A DNA stretch of 64,000 nt from Actinomycetota bacterium (GTDB taxonomy: Bacteria > Actinomycetota > Actinomycetes > S36-B12 > UBA10799), in NCBI GenBank assembly GCA_020637055.1, contig JACJWR010000003.1, positions 372,001 to 436,000 of the forward strand, read 5' to 3'. The position numbers and the translations under genes were made by a program. The notes beneath the pieces were generated by a model that was given only the letters and a program-made list of their open reading frames with translations, was not told the origin of the DNA and searched no databases. This document shows, piece by piece, positions 35,711-42,348 of this stretch (position 1 is its first letter; each line of letters opens with the position of its first letter).

Positions 35711-35857
35711 ATCCCCACGTTCGAGTCGTACTGCCGCGAACGGTGGAACTTGGCCCGCAGGACCGCCTACCAGTTGATGGAAGGCGCGGAGGCGGTGTGC
35801 GCCATGGCGCACATCACGCCGGTTCCGATCACGAGTGGAGTTAGTATTACTAACTCC
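35711..35857 (+). pseudogene. Inverted RERW module fragment
   Basis: On the plus strand this stretch reads IPTFESYCRERWNLARR TAYQLMEGAEAV (split here for length), clearly the same module as TFEGYCRERWGFQRN on the minus-strand gene next to it. It is therefore inverted relative to its neighbours. Its right end coincides with palindrome 3, where both strands encode nearly the same peptide (GVSITNS plus, GVSNTNS minus). Its left end abuts a minus-strand WGF motif at a CCACGTTCG/CGAAC(G)GTGG inverted microhomology. Confidence 0.7.
35837..35857. repeat. Palindrome 3 (21 bp) at the inversion boundary
   Basis: Perfect dyad: arms GGAGTTAGTA and TACTAACTCC around a single T. Compared with palindromes 1 and 2, both arms change together (GGT/ACC to AGT/ACT). 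The stop of the module gene overlaps its edge. Confidence 0.9.
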
Positions 35858-36555
35858 TACCTTGGTGTGTTGGTTGCTGCGTCGCGGATGGCTTTGGCTG
35901 TGACGGGTCCAGACTCGGCCACCTGGGTGAGGATTTCGGCGGCGCGTTCGGGGCCGTCGGTTTTGATGATCGCCGCAACCTCACGCGCCTGACCCTCATT
36001 CGCGATGGTGGGTACATTTGTACCCACCGACTCCACCGCTGTGACAGCCTCCGACGCGGCAATCATCTTGTTGGCGTAGTTGCGCTGGAATCCCCACCGT
36101 TCGCGGCAGTACCCCTCGAACGTGGCGTACCCCTCCAGCCGATACAGGCGCCCGTCACGAATCCGGGCCAACGCCTGACCCTCGTTTGTGACCGGAACAA
36201 TTGTTCCGATTTGCCCCACGGCGTCGGCCGCCTCGATCATCTGCCGGGCGCGCCGATCAGTGAACCCCCACCGTTCGCGGCGGTACGCCTTGTCGAGCGC
36301 CACGGTCCCGGCGAGCACCTGGGGCAGCAGGTCGGTCCAGTCAGCGACCAAACCGCAACGCGCCAGGTCAAACCTCAAGTCATTCGATAGTTGCGGATCC
36401 GCAAGTATCGACCCGCGCGCCCACCTGCCGCTCTCGCGTTTCCCCTGAGCGATCAGCATCAACGCACGCCCAGCGGCCTGCTGATTCGACGCCGAGGGCG
36501 GCGCCGATCGCCCGCTGCCCCTTCGATAGATTCCGCCGGTCACCGTTCGCACCAC
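35857..36555 (-). CDS. Tandem RERW-module (plasmid/phage-type DNA-binding) protein
   Basis: 232 residues from GTG 36555. An N-terminal ~90-residue domain is followed by two repeated units: YRRERWGFTDRRARQMIEAA (about 92-111) with linker IGTIVPVTNEGQALA, and FEGYCRERWGFQRNYANKMI (about 143-162) with linker VGTNVPTIANEGQAREV, then KTDGPERAAEILTQV. Repeats of this kind occur in plasmid and phage proteins thought to bind DNA, but I cannot give a firm family. Each linker is encoded by a DNA palindrome. The end looks truncated: a one-base shift at the stop would continue into KVGVSNTNS. Confidence 0.7.
   Translation of the reverse strand: MVRTVTGGIYRRGSGRSAPPSASNQQAAGRALMLIAQGKRESGRWARGSILADPQLSNDLRFDLARCGLVADWTDLLPQVLAGTVALDKAYRRERWGFTDRRARQMIEAADAVGQIGTIVPVTNEGQALARIRDGRLYRLEGYATFEGYCRERWGFQRNYANKMIAASEAVTAVESVGTNVPTIANEGQAREVAAIIKTDGPERAAEILTQVAESGPVTAKAIRDAATNTPR
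35919..35993 (-). repeat. 75-bp direct repeat, copy 2 (KTDGPERAAEILTQV)
   Basis: Partner of 35546-35620. Lies inside the intact module gene. Confidence 0.85.
36007..36028. repeat. Palindrome 4 (22 bp)
   Basis: Perfect 10-bp arms GGTGGGTACA and TGTACCCACC around TT. Encodes SVGTNVPT, the linker of the second RERW module. Confidence 0.9.
36193..36208. repeat. Palindrome 5 (16 bp)
   Basis: Perfect palindrome CGGAACAATTGTTCCG. Encodes IGTIVPV, the linker of the first RERW module. It loosely resembles a LexA box (GAAC-N4-GTTC), but it is inside coding sequence. Confidence 0.88.
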
Positions 36556-36602
36556 TGGATCACCTGCCGGGCGTGACCGATGTAGCCGTTGGTGATGCCC
36601 GT

Positions 36603-36617
36603 GTGTGTACTAAGTAC
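36603..36617. promoter_or_regulatory. Palindrome 6 (15 bp) upstream of the module gene
   Basis: Perfect dyad GTGTACT-A-AGTACAC in the 119-base gap between WhiB and the module gene, 48 bases before the latter's start. Probably an operator for that gene. Confidence 0.65.
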
Positions 36618-36674
36618 ACGCGTGGACTCTGGCCTCAACGCGGCGAGCATCGCCCGCTGACCCTTCGACCTGGG

Positions 36675-36962
36675 CTACATCACCCGCTGCGGCGGCCGCT
36701 TGCCGTACAACCGCCACGACGTCCGCCGCCGCGACGCGGCTGCGACACGCTCGGCCGGCAGCAGGCCGGCGCGGATCCCGAACCGCAGCGACGACGGAAG
36801 GCCATCCTCGAGTCGAAGCGCATCCGCCAGGCACTCGGCGCGAACTCCGCACCCGGCGCAGATCGCCTTCGCCGCCAACTGTTCAGGCGGCCGACCCGCG
36901 AACCACAGGTCGAGGTCCGAACCCACACACGACGCGTCGTCTTGCCAGTTCCCAGGCTCCAC
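36675..36962 (-). CDS. WhiB-family iron-sulfur regulator of the element
   Basis: 95 residues from GTG 36962 (an ATG at 37010 would add 16 Cys/Arg-rich residues of doubtful value). The four cluster ligands are visible: Cys12 (DDASCVG), Cys35 and Cys38 (ICAGC), Cys44 (RAEC), followed by FGIRAGLLPAER in place of the usual GVWGG turn. WhiB proteins bind a 4Fe-4S cluster and modulate the sigma factor; phage versions shut down host genes. Probably regulates element or host transcription. Confidence 0.82.
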   Translation of the reverse strand: MEPGNWQDDASCVGSDLDLWFAGRPPEQLAAKAICAGCGVRAECLADALRLEDGLPSSLRFGIRAGLLPAERVAAASRRRTSWRLYGKRPPQRVM

Positions 36963-37112
36963 CCGCCCACAATAGCCGCCACAACGCCCGTGGGCACGGC
37001 TACAACGCACGCAGACGCCCGACAGGTGTATCCGGTAGGGTCGCCGCCTTCGACGCTTCTACGGGCGTCCTGCGGCGACGGGGGGTTTCGCCGGAGGTGG
37101 CGGGTATCGTTG

Positions 37113-37304
37113 TCACCGGAGATCCTCTCCATCTCCAGCGCGGTCGAGCGAGGTCGCCATCGCTCCCGCGAGAGGCTCCACCAACCGGGTCGTGCTGGCC
37201 TCGGTTGGTGGAGCCTCACCCTGGTGAAACGGGCAATATCCGTTCGCCCACCTCCCGATGAACGGGCAGGCTCGGACGCTGCAACGGGCTACGGGTGACT
37301 TCAT
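37113..37304 (-). CDS. Small zinc-finger protein
   Basis: 63 residues, ATG 37304. The N-terminal third carries ARCSVRACPFIGRWANGYCP with FH after it: C-x4-C-x10-C-x2-H, a likely zinc site seen in small actinophage proteins. The rest is low complexity. It lies between WhiB and a hairpin-rich gap in the same direction. Confidence 0.6.
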   Translation of the reverse strand: MKSPVARCSVRACPFIGRWANGYCPFHQGEAPPTEASTTRLVEPLAGAMATSLDRAGDGEDLR

Positions 37305-37698
37305 GCTGGAATGCCTCTCAGTGTGCGCGGGAGCGGCCTAGGACGGCCTCTGCGCCCATGTTGGTAGGTGTGTGACCCCTCGCCCGTTCGTCGCGTCTGC
37401 GGCCCGTTGGGCGTATGCTGGGGGCGCATCTCGCAGCGATGTAACGCGGCCCCTCCGACTCGACCACGGAGGGGCCGCTTCGCGTCCGTGCCCAGCGTCG
37501 GGGTCTGGATCCGCCGCGACGCCCAGCCTGCCGAGGCTCACTGTCCCAACCCTCAACCTCGGGTTGAGACTTCTGGATACGCCGCGACGATCAGGCTCAT
37601 CCCGCGCCGCCCCTAGTGGCTGCCACGGGAGGGGCATCCCCCCTCGGGGGTGAGGGTGACGGCCCCGAGACTCGGAGCCGCCACCCTTCCGCGCCCGG
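37305..37698. other. Hairpin-rich 394-base noncoding stretch
   Basis: No supported gene. Contents: an 11-bp stem (37446-37478), a 7-bp CTCAACC/GGTTGAG stem (37552-37568), further GC-rich stems around 37610-37665 (including CCCCC-TC-GGGGG), and a 17-base repeat CTGGATnCGCCGCGACG at 37505-37521 and 37573-37589. Could be a terminator region, a structured RNA or a replication origin. Confidence 0.55.
37446..37478. terminator. Strong 11-bp hairpin
   Basis: Arms GCGGCCCCTCC and GGAGGGGCCGC separated by 11 bases. No T run on either side, so a factor-independent terminator of the actinobacterial type or a structural element. Confidence 0.5.
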
Positions 37699-38478
37699 TC
37701 AGTCGAACGACCCACGCGGCCCGTCGCCCCTGTGCGTGAGGGACTTCCTCAGCGCACGCTGCAACGTCTCCGTGGCCTTCACGCCGTTGCGTTGCAGCGC
37801 TCGCCAGTCACCTGCGAGCGTGCTCCACTCGCTCGCAACGGTCTGAGCAAGTCGAGACACGATCTGTCGATCCTTCCCGCTGTCCACGAGTTGCTGGACT
37901 TCCGTGACGAGTCGCTGACGTGCCGAGACGTACTCGGACGCGACTGGGATCGGGAGGTCGGGCAACTTCGCCCGCGTCGATGTCTGCGCGTGCGGTGGTG
38001 TGGCGACCACACGCACGAGATCCAGACGCTGTGCCAGCACAGCCTGGGCGTCGGCAGCGGCCTTGTCGGCAGCGGCCTGCTTGCGCTCCCACGCCTTCAC
38101 GGCGGCCACGGCAGCGACCTCGGCCTGGCCCAGCACAGCGTCGGCAGCCTCGCCCAGCGCGGCGTGCAGCGCCCACCAGCGCCGGGTCACGAGGTCGGCC
38201 TGCACAGCCTGGAACCGCTCGGCTGTCGCGAGTGCTTCCTCCAGCCGCCAGGTGTCGTTGCGCACGCTGGCGAGATCCTCCCCGGCCTCGGCAGCGGCGC
38301 GCAGCGCCTCGGCGTATGCGTCCGGCGCGGCAGCGTGTGCGCGTCGCGCCTCGGCCACCTTCACGTTCGCAGCCTTCAGCGCAGCGACCGCGTCCTGCAA
38401 CGCGGCGTAGGCGTCCGTGACTGGGGTCGGCAGGTCGAGTCCAGACAGGTCTGGGGCGGCGTATCGGGTGCTTGTCAT
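37699..38478 (-). CDS. Ala-rich coiled-coil protein of the element
   Basis: 259 residues, ATG in an ATGA overlap with the preceding gene. Ala/Glu/Lys/Arg-rich from about 25 to 165 (VAALKAANVKVAEARRAHAA; KAWERKQAAADKAAADAQAV), typical of long coiled coils, with a less repetitive C-terminus. No enzyme motif and no capsid similarity that I can recognise. Function unknown. Confidence 0.65.
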   Translation of the reverse strand: MTSTRYAAPDLSGLDLPTPVTDAYAALQDAVAALKAANVKVAEARRAHAAAPDAYAEALRAAAEAGEDLASVRNDTWRLEEALATAERFQAVQADLVTRRWWALHAALGEAADAVLGQAEVAAVAAVKAWERKQAAADKAAADAQAVLAQRLDLVRVVATPPHAQTSTRAKLPDLPIPVASEYVSARQRLVTEVQQLVDSGKDRQIVSRLAQTVASEWSTLAGDWRALQRNGVKATETLQRALRKSLTHRGDGPRGSFD

Positions 38479-38747
38479 TCTGAGTACCTCCGGTTGGGGT
38501 CGAGCAGGTGTCGTAGTTGGCCGGATTCGTGCAGGCGCACGATCTCTTCGGGCGCGAGTCCGCGCAGCCCGGCCCTCGTGATCCGCCCCTCGGCGTCGCG
38601 TTCCGGTTTCGTGCGCCCGGCGAGCAGGTCGTCGAGTTGCCCGAGAGTGCGGGCGCGTTCGATCTGCTCATGGTCGAGTCCACGCAGGTCGTCCCTCGTG
38701 AGTTGGGGCGGGCGGCTCTTGCCGCTCGGGTCGATGTAGTCGGTCAT
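38475..38747 (-). CDS. Small two-repeat protein of the element
   Basis: 90 residues from ATG 38747 with an AAAGGA ribosome site. Two related ~25-residue units: LRGLDHEQIERARTLGQLDD and LRGLAPEEIVRLHESGQLRH, each predicted helix-turn-helix-like in spacing. Stop overlaps the coiled-coil gene. Function unknown. Confidence 0.6.
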   Translation of the reverse strand: MTDYIDPSGKSRPPQLTRDDLRGLDHEQIERARTLGQLDDLLAGRTKPERDAEGRITRAGLRGLAPEEIVRLHESGQLRHLLDPNRRYSE

Positions 38748-38790
38748 CGGTGTTTCCTTTCGTTGGTTGTGAGGACGGTCTTCTTGGTTG

Positions 38791-39195
38791 TCATCGGGCA
38801 GGTTCTTTCGCGAGTTCGTCGGCCACCGAGTTGATCTCCTTCGCACGATCCGGCGATCCGCCAACGTCGGGATGGAACACGCGCATGAGTGCGGCTCGGA
38901 GTTTGGGTCGCAGTTCCGGCGAGCACTCTTGGAACGCCTCGCGTACCCACGACGCACTTGAAGTCGTGGGTTTTGCTTTGCTCCCCGTGTCCGGCGTGAC
39001 GACGGTGATCCCGACCGCGGTGAACGCCGCCTTGAGTGAAGGCCAATGGCCGGATTCGACGTACCAGCAGCGATCCAACTTGGACCATCGGCGGGCATAC
39101 GCGGGCACCGTGCCCTTGATGATGTTGCGCGCCTCGTAGGGCGAGCGGATCTGCCACTCGTTGCCGAGGGCCATCTTGGTTGCGGTGACGATCAC
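38791..39195 (-). CDS. J-domain-like protein of the element
   Basis: 134 residues from GTG 39195, overlapping the ATPase stop. The C-terminal third (ELRPKLRAALMRVFHPDVGG then RAKEINSVADELA) has the DnaJ helix II, the HPD tripeptide (residues 108-110) and helix III pattern; no zinc or substrate domain. The N-terminal half (EWQIRSPYEARNIIKGTVPA; WYVES) is unknown. It may recruit host DnaK to the element's replication proteins. Confidence 0.65.
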   Translation of the reverse strand: MIVTATKMALGNEWQIRSPYEARNIIKGTVPAYARRWSKLDRCWYVESGHWPSLKAAFTAVGITVVTPDTGSKAKPTTSSASWVREAFQECSPELRPKLRAALMRVFHPDVGGSPDRAKEINSVADELAKEPAR

Positions 39196-40568
39196 GAGGC
39201 ACGCTCGCAGCGTTCGCAGCGGTTCCGACCTGGGACTACCAGGAGGATCGGGTTACCGCAGGTGTCGCACCTCGGCCGGTCGGATGACTCGGGTGTCACG
39301 GGTGTCACGGGTGTTTCCGAAGGCGCGGGTGACTCGGGTGTCACGGGTGTCACGGGTGTTTCCGAAGGCAAGTAGCGGGACCAAGGGTCTTCCAGGTCCG
39401 CGCGCCGATAGCCGCGATGCCTATCGGGGCCGTCCCGATCCTGCTTCGGCTTCACTCCGTACTGGCGAAGGCGACGCGACAGGTCGCGCGCGTCCAAAGC
39501 CTTACCCCTCAGGTCAGACCAAGGCTCCTCCTCCATCTCGTGCAGAGCTTTGATGATGACCTCGGTGGGCAGGTGTGCCGGGTTGCCCTTCGAGTTGAAC
39601 ACTGTCCGAAGCGACCCCAGCAGTCGCACGTTCAAACTGGTGGTGGAGTTCTCCTCTGCCGCCTTCACCATCGCCACTGCTGCGTCTCGGGCAAGGGTCG
39701 GCCACTCACCACCTGCCAGGTCGGCGATGGCGATCAGCGGCTCCCAGCAGTCCGCGTCCCTGTCTGTGATGACATCGGGCAGGTCGGGCCAGGTGTCGGC
39801 CAACGCTGGAAGGTGTGGGTTGAGCCAGTCGGCGAGGTCGTCTCGCAGAGCGTGACCTTCGGGTTCTTGACGCCGGCGGCGATACGGTTCCACCCGTTCC
39901 CCTGGGGCGCGTCTGCGCATCCGGATGACGATCGAGCGGGTCATGATCGTGTCCGGAAGGTCGTTCAGTCCGGCTAGTGCCACGGGGGCGAAGCAGGGGA
40001 AGGTTTCGATGGTGAACGTCTTTCCCGTCATCGCCACCCGCTGCGCGTATCCGGAAGACCGGTATCCCGCGTTCACGAACCCGCGCAGGTCTTCGTGATC
40101 CTTCGATGCGCGAGGTCCGAACACTGTGTCCGCCTCATCGAGCATGATCGTTGGCCGGTCTACTACGAATCCGTCTTCGTCTGGGGTCATGGACCTGTAG
40201 AGCACTGCCACGGAGACGTTGAAGGTCAGCATCGGGTTGGGTGAAAGCAACTCCAAGACTTCGAGGAGTCGAGTCTTTCCCGAACCGGGTTCGGGTGAGA
40301 GTGCCGCTAGCCGGGGTGTGGTGTCGAAGGCTTCGACTGCGTGGGCGTGGGCAACCCACAGGGTCGTTGCGGTGTAGGCGTGTTCGTCGGGTAGGACGGT
40401 GAAGCGCCTGATGAATGTCTCCACGTCTCCGAGTAGCCGCGCGCCTTCCGGGGTATCCGTGACATCCGTGACATCCGAGTCATCCGTGACCCGCGCGCCT
40501 TCCGGGGTATCCGTGACATCCGTGACATCCGAGTCATCCGGGTCTTGCGGTGCGGTGAAGGTCATCAT
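39192..40568 (-). CDS. DUF3631-type replication ATPase/helicase
   Basis: 458 residues. Walker A PEPGSGKTRLLE (about 93-104) and Walker B TIMLDEADTVF (about 140-150), then the DUF3631 C-terminal half. Ends in a zinc ribbon (CDTCGNP ... CERC). Both termini are repetitive: N-terminal DDSDVTDVTDTPEGAR twice, C-terminal PSETPVTPVTPESP twice, encoded by inverted iteron-like DNA arrays. Start overlaps the Prim-Pol stop. Together with Prim-Pol it should replicate the element. Confidence 0.82.
   Translation of the reverse strand: MMTFTAPQDPDDSDVTDVTDTPEGARVTDDSDVTDVTDTPEGARLLGDVETFIRRFTVLPDEHAYTATTLWVAHAHAVEAFDTTPRLAALSPEPGSGKTRLLEVLELLSPNPMLTFNVSVAVLYRSMTPDEDGFVVDRPTIMLDEADTVFGPRASKDHEDLRGFVNAGYRSSGYAQRVAMTGKTFTIETFPCFAPVALAGLNDLPDTIMTRSIVIRMRRRAPGERVEPYRRRRQEPEGHALRDDLADWLNPHLPALADTWPDLPDVITDRDADCWEPLIAIADLAGGEWPTLARDAAVAMVKAAEENSTTSLNVRLLGSLRTVFNSKGNPAHLPTEVIIKALHEMEEEPWSDLRGKALDARDLSRRLRQYGVKPKQDRDGPDRHRGYRRADLEDPWSRYLPSETPVTPVTPESPAPSETPVTPVTPESSDRPRCDTCGNPILLVVPGRNRCERCERAS
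39285..39369. repeat. Iteron-like array, left (two 40-bp units, period 45)
   Basis: Each unit begins TGACTCGGGTGTCACGGGTG and contains two 9-bp GGTGTCACG direct repeats. Units at 39285-39324 and 39330-39369 are identical. On the opposite strand they encode the C-terminal PSETPVTPVTPES repeats. About 80% similar to the right array in inverted orientation. Confidence 0.85.
40437..40540. repeat. Iteron-like array, right (two 50-bp units, period 54)
   Basis: Units at 40437-40486 and 40491-40540 are identical and contain TCCGTGACATCCGTGACATC. On the minus strand they read GGATGACTCGGATGTCACGG, closely like the left array on the plus strand. They encode the N-terminal DDSDVTDVTDTPEGAR repeats. Confidence 0.85.
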
Positions 40569-41455
40569 GCGGCACCTCCGTTGGTGCCGTGCCGCATCCC
40601 AGACTTGATCGTGGCCGTCGCTTCACGCTCGGTGAGGCCCAACCGGACCGCCGTATCGGTGAGGCTGCGGTGAAGGTCGTCATCGAGCAGTCCGAGGACG
40701 GCGGCCCGCTTGGACGCCCAGAACAGTCCCGCGTTCCGGTTGCCCTCGCCTTGCCGCTCCAGCCACTTCACCAACTGGTCGCCGTCGTTGCCGCGACGGC
40801 CCGGCGTCCTCTTCGGCTGCGGGCGTTGCAGTCGCGGGGGGTCTAGCCGGTTGGAGATCGCCTCCACGTCGAGCGGTTTTGGGTCGCGAACGTGGTCGAA
40901 GTTCAACCACTTGTACCGGCCTGGTCCGTCGACGCCTTCATCTGCGGCGACAGTGGACGGGGCGAGGAGGACGTATCCGCCTGCGGCCTTGATGTCGATC
41001 CGGTGGCGGGGAAATGATCGGCATCCGGAGCCGGACGTGGGGAAGAACAGGTGCTTGCCACCGTTGCGGGTTTCGGCCTCGGCGAAAGCGCCCGCGAGTA
41101 GACCGGCGCGGCCCAGTCGGCGAAGCGCGGCGAACCCGTCTCCGTCGAGCCGGACGTCCACGTCGAGCACGTCGAAGAAGACCCCGGTGGGTGTTCCGAT
41201 GTTCGCTTCCGGCTCCGAAGTCCACCACCTTCGGATGGTGGCTACGTCGGTCGTGGCGTCTTTGAATCCGTGCGGGGCCAACCTTCCGATCGGTGCTTTC
41301 CCGCCCGGCTCGCAGGGGAAGACGGGCCATCCGGCTTTGACGTAGACGAGGGCAGCATCCGCGAGTTGGGGTACCCTTGTCTTGATCTTCTCGTCTTGGA
41401 GATCCTCGGCCGCCCGTGCTCCCCGGTGTGGGCGGCCTCTCCCTTCCCGGCTCAT
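40565..41455 (-). CDS. Bifunctional DNA primase/polymerase (Prim-Pol, AEP family)
   Basis: 296 residues from an ATG overlapping the excisionase stop. N-terminal Prim-Pol domain: AGWPVFPCEPGGKAP, the acidic motif DVLDVDV (about 95-101), NGGKHLFFPT and RIDIKAAGGYVLLAPS. The C-terminus (NRNAGLFWASKRAAVLG) resembles the helical tail common in these enzymes. Such proteins initiate DNA synthesis on plasmids and integrative elements. Confidence 0.88.
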   Translation of the reverse strand: MSREGRGRPHRGARAAEDLQDEKIKTRVPQLADAALVYVKAGWPVFPCEPGGKAPIGRLAPHGFKDATTDVATIRRWWTSEPEANIGTPTGVFFDVLDVDVRLDGDGFAALRRLGRAGLLAGAFAEAETRNGGKHLFFPTSGSGCRSFPRHRIDIKAAGGYVLLAPSTVAADEGVDGPGRYKWLNFDHVRDPKPLDVEAISNRLDPPRLQRPQPKRTPGRRGNDGDQLVKWLERQGEGNRNAGLFWASKRAAVLGLLDDDLHRSLTDTAVRLGLTEREATATIKSGMRHGTNGGAA

Positions 41456-41634
41456 CGGCAGCCCCCGGCGGAATCGGCGAACAAGGCTTCGATGGAATCG
41501 GCGAAGATGATCCGCCGCCGCCCTATCTGGGTGAACTCGATTCGACCCTCACGCATGAGTCGGTAGAGCGTTGCTCGGGAGAGCGTCGTCTTGCTGACCG
41601 CTTCGGTCACGGTGAGCGCTTCGCGCATGGTCAC
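41452..41634 (-). CDS. Excisionase-like helix-turn-helix protein
   Basis: 60 residues: MTMREALTVTEAVSKTTLSR, ATLYRLMREGRIEFTQIGRR, then RIIFADSIEALF. This is the small MerR-like 'DNA-binding, excisionase family' pattern (helix-turn-helix then wing with IGRRR). First gene of the leftward operon and divergent from the regulator gene. Likely controls excision and the operon through the AGTGA sites. Confidence 0.8.
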   Translation of the reverse strand: MTMREALTVTEAVSKTTLSRATLYRLMREGRIEFTQIGRRRIIFADSIEALFADSAGGCR

Positions 41635-41645
41635 TCCTTTCGTTG

Positions 41646-41744
41646 AGTGACTTCACTTTCACTGATGTATGAGTGATCGGCATGTCAGTGATGCCAAATC
41701 AGTGAAACTCATGATTCACTCTGGCCCGTAGAGATCCGCAGTGA
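41646..41744. promoter_or_regulatory. Eight-copy AGTGA/TCACT operator array
   Basis: Pentamers at 41646, 41672, 41687, 41701 and 41740 (AGTGA) and 41653, 41659 and 41716 (TCACT). Several are paired as inverted repeats (41646/41653; 41659/41672; 41701/41716). They fill the divergent gap between the excisionase and the rightward regulator, where promoters for both directions must lie. Confidence 0.75.
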
Positions 41745-41757
41745 TACAGTCCCTTTC

Positions 41758-42348
41758 ATGGGCACTGAAAACGGAGCGATTCCGGAAGTTCACTGGTCAA
41801 TCGGATTCACCGGCAAGATGGCACTGATCCGCCGCAGAATCGGCGAGCATGACCGGATCTTCGCGACGATCGCAGACAACGTGACCTTCACGGTCCTGCG
41901 GGCGGGCACCCGCATCGCCGAAGGCGCGGTGATTGTGGACGAGGCCGATGGGCGGCTGGTCATCAGTGAGTACAGCGTCCGATTCCCCGAATCGAACCCC
42001 GACATCCTCTGTGCGGACTTCCTGCGATCCCTCACTGAAGGTGCCGCGCGGAAGTTGTTGGTGGAGACCCAGATCAACGGGGGCGAGATCAAGATTCCTG
42101 AAGGCTTGACCCGCAGCCTCGGGCGTGCAGGACTACCAGCTGCGATCGCATCCGGATTCCAACGCAAGGAGCGACCGCGACTCTCGGATGAACTCTTGCG
42201 CGAAGTCCACTCGGTCTACGCCAGTGCCGAGGATCGCGCGCGACTGACGGCCGTCCGTAAGCACTTCGGGATCACCCAGTCGCGGGCGCAGAACTGGGTC
42301 GCAGCGTCACGCAAACGCCTGCCCGAACTGTGGGAGGTCTCGCGGTGA
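41758..42348 (+). CDS. Unknown regulator-like protein upstream of integrase
   Basis: 196 residues from ATG 41758. The N-terminal two-thirds form a beta-rich unknown domain (MALIRRRIGEHDRIFATIAD; RIAEGAVIVDEADGRLVISE). The C-terminus (RARLTAVRKHFGITQSRAQN then WVAASRKRLPEL) has a helix-turn-helix layout. GTGA overlap with int suggests joint expression. Probably a regulator of element excision; family unknown. Confidence 0.55.
   Translation: MGTENGAIPEVHWSIGFTGKMALIRRRIGEHDRIFATIADNVTFTVLRAGTRIAEGAVIVDEADGRLVISEYSVRFPESNPDILCADFLRSLTEGAARKLLVETQINGGEIKIPEGLTRSLGRAGLPAAIASGFQRKERPRLSDELLREVHSVYASAEDRARLTAVRKHFGITQSRAQNWVAASRKRLPELWEVSR

Larger units (their letters stand above)
35101..35717 (-). 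pseudogene. RERW-module protein fragment with HTH tail, frameshifted
   Basis: From 35717 leftward the minus strand reads WGFDDRRAREFITAA, then ARQAREVAAIIKSDGPERAA as in the intact module gene, to GVGNTNP. A one-base shift in a CCCC run at about 35492 moves the frame to HFKAAAATVRRMLAEDIAP, which continues to a C-terminal Trp/Arg-rich helix-turn-helix (EVEAARLAGISRTTLRKWRE) and the stop at 35101. The upstream half of its first module is missing and replaced by an inverted segment. The part from 35451 could still be expressed alone. Confidence 0.65.

Noticed and set aside
36193..36208. LexA (SOS) box
   Set aside because: It matches GAAC-N4-GTTC but lacks the flanking consensus and lies in coding DNA as one of a set of linker palindromes.
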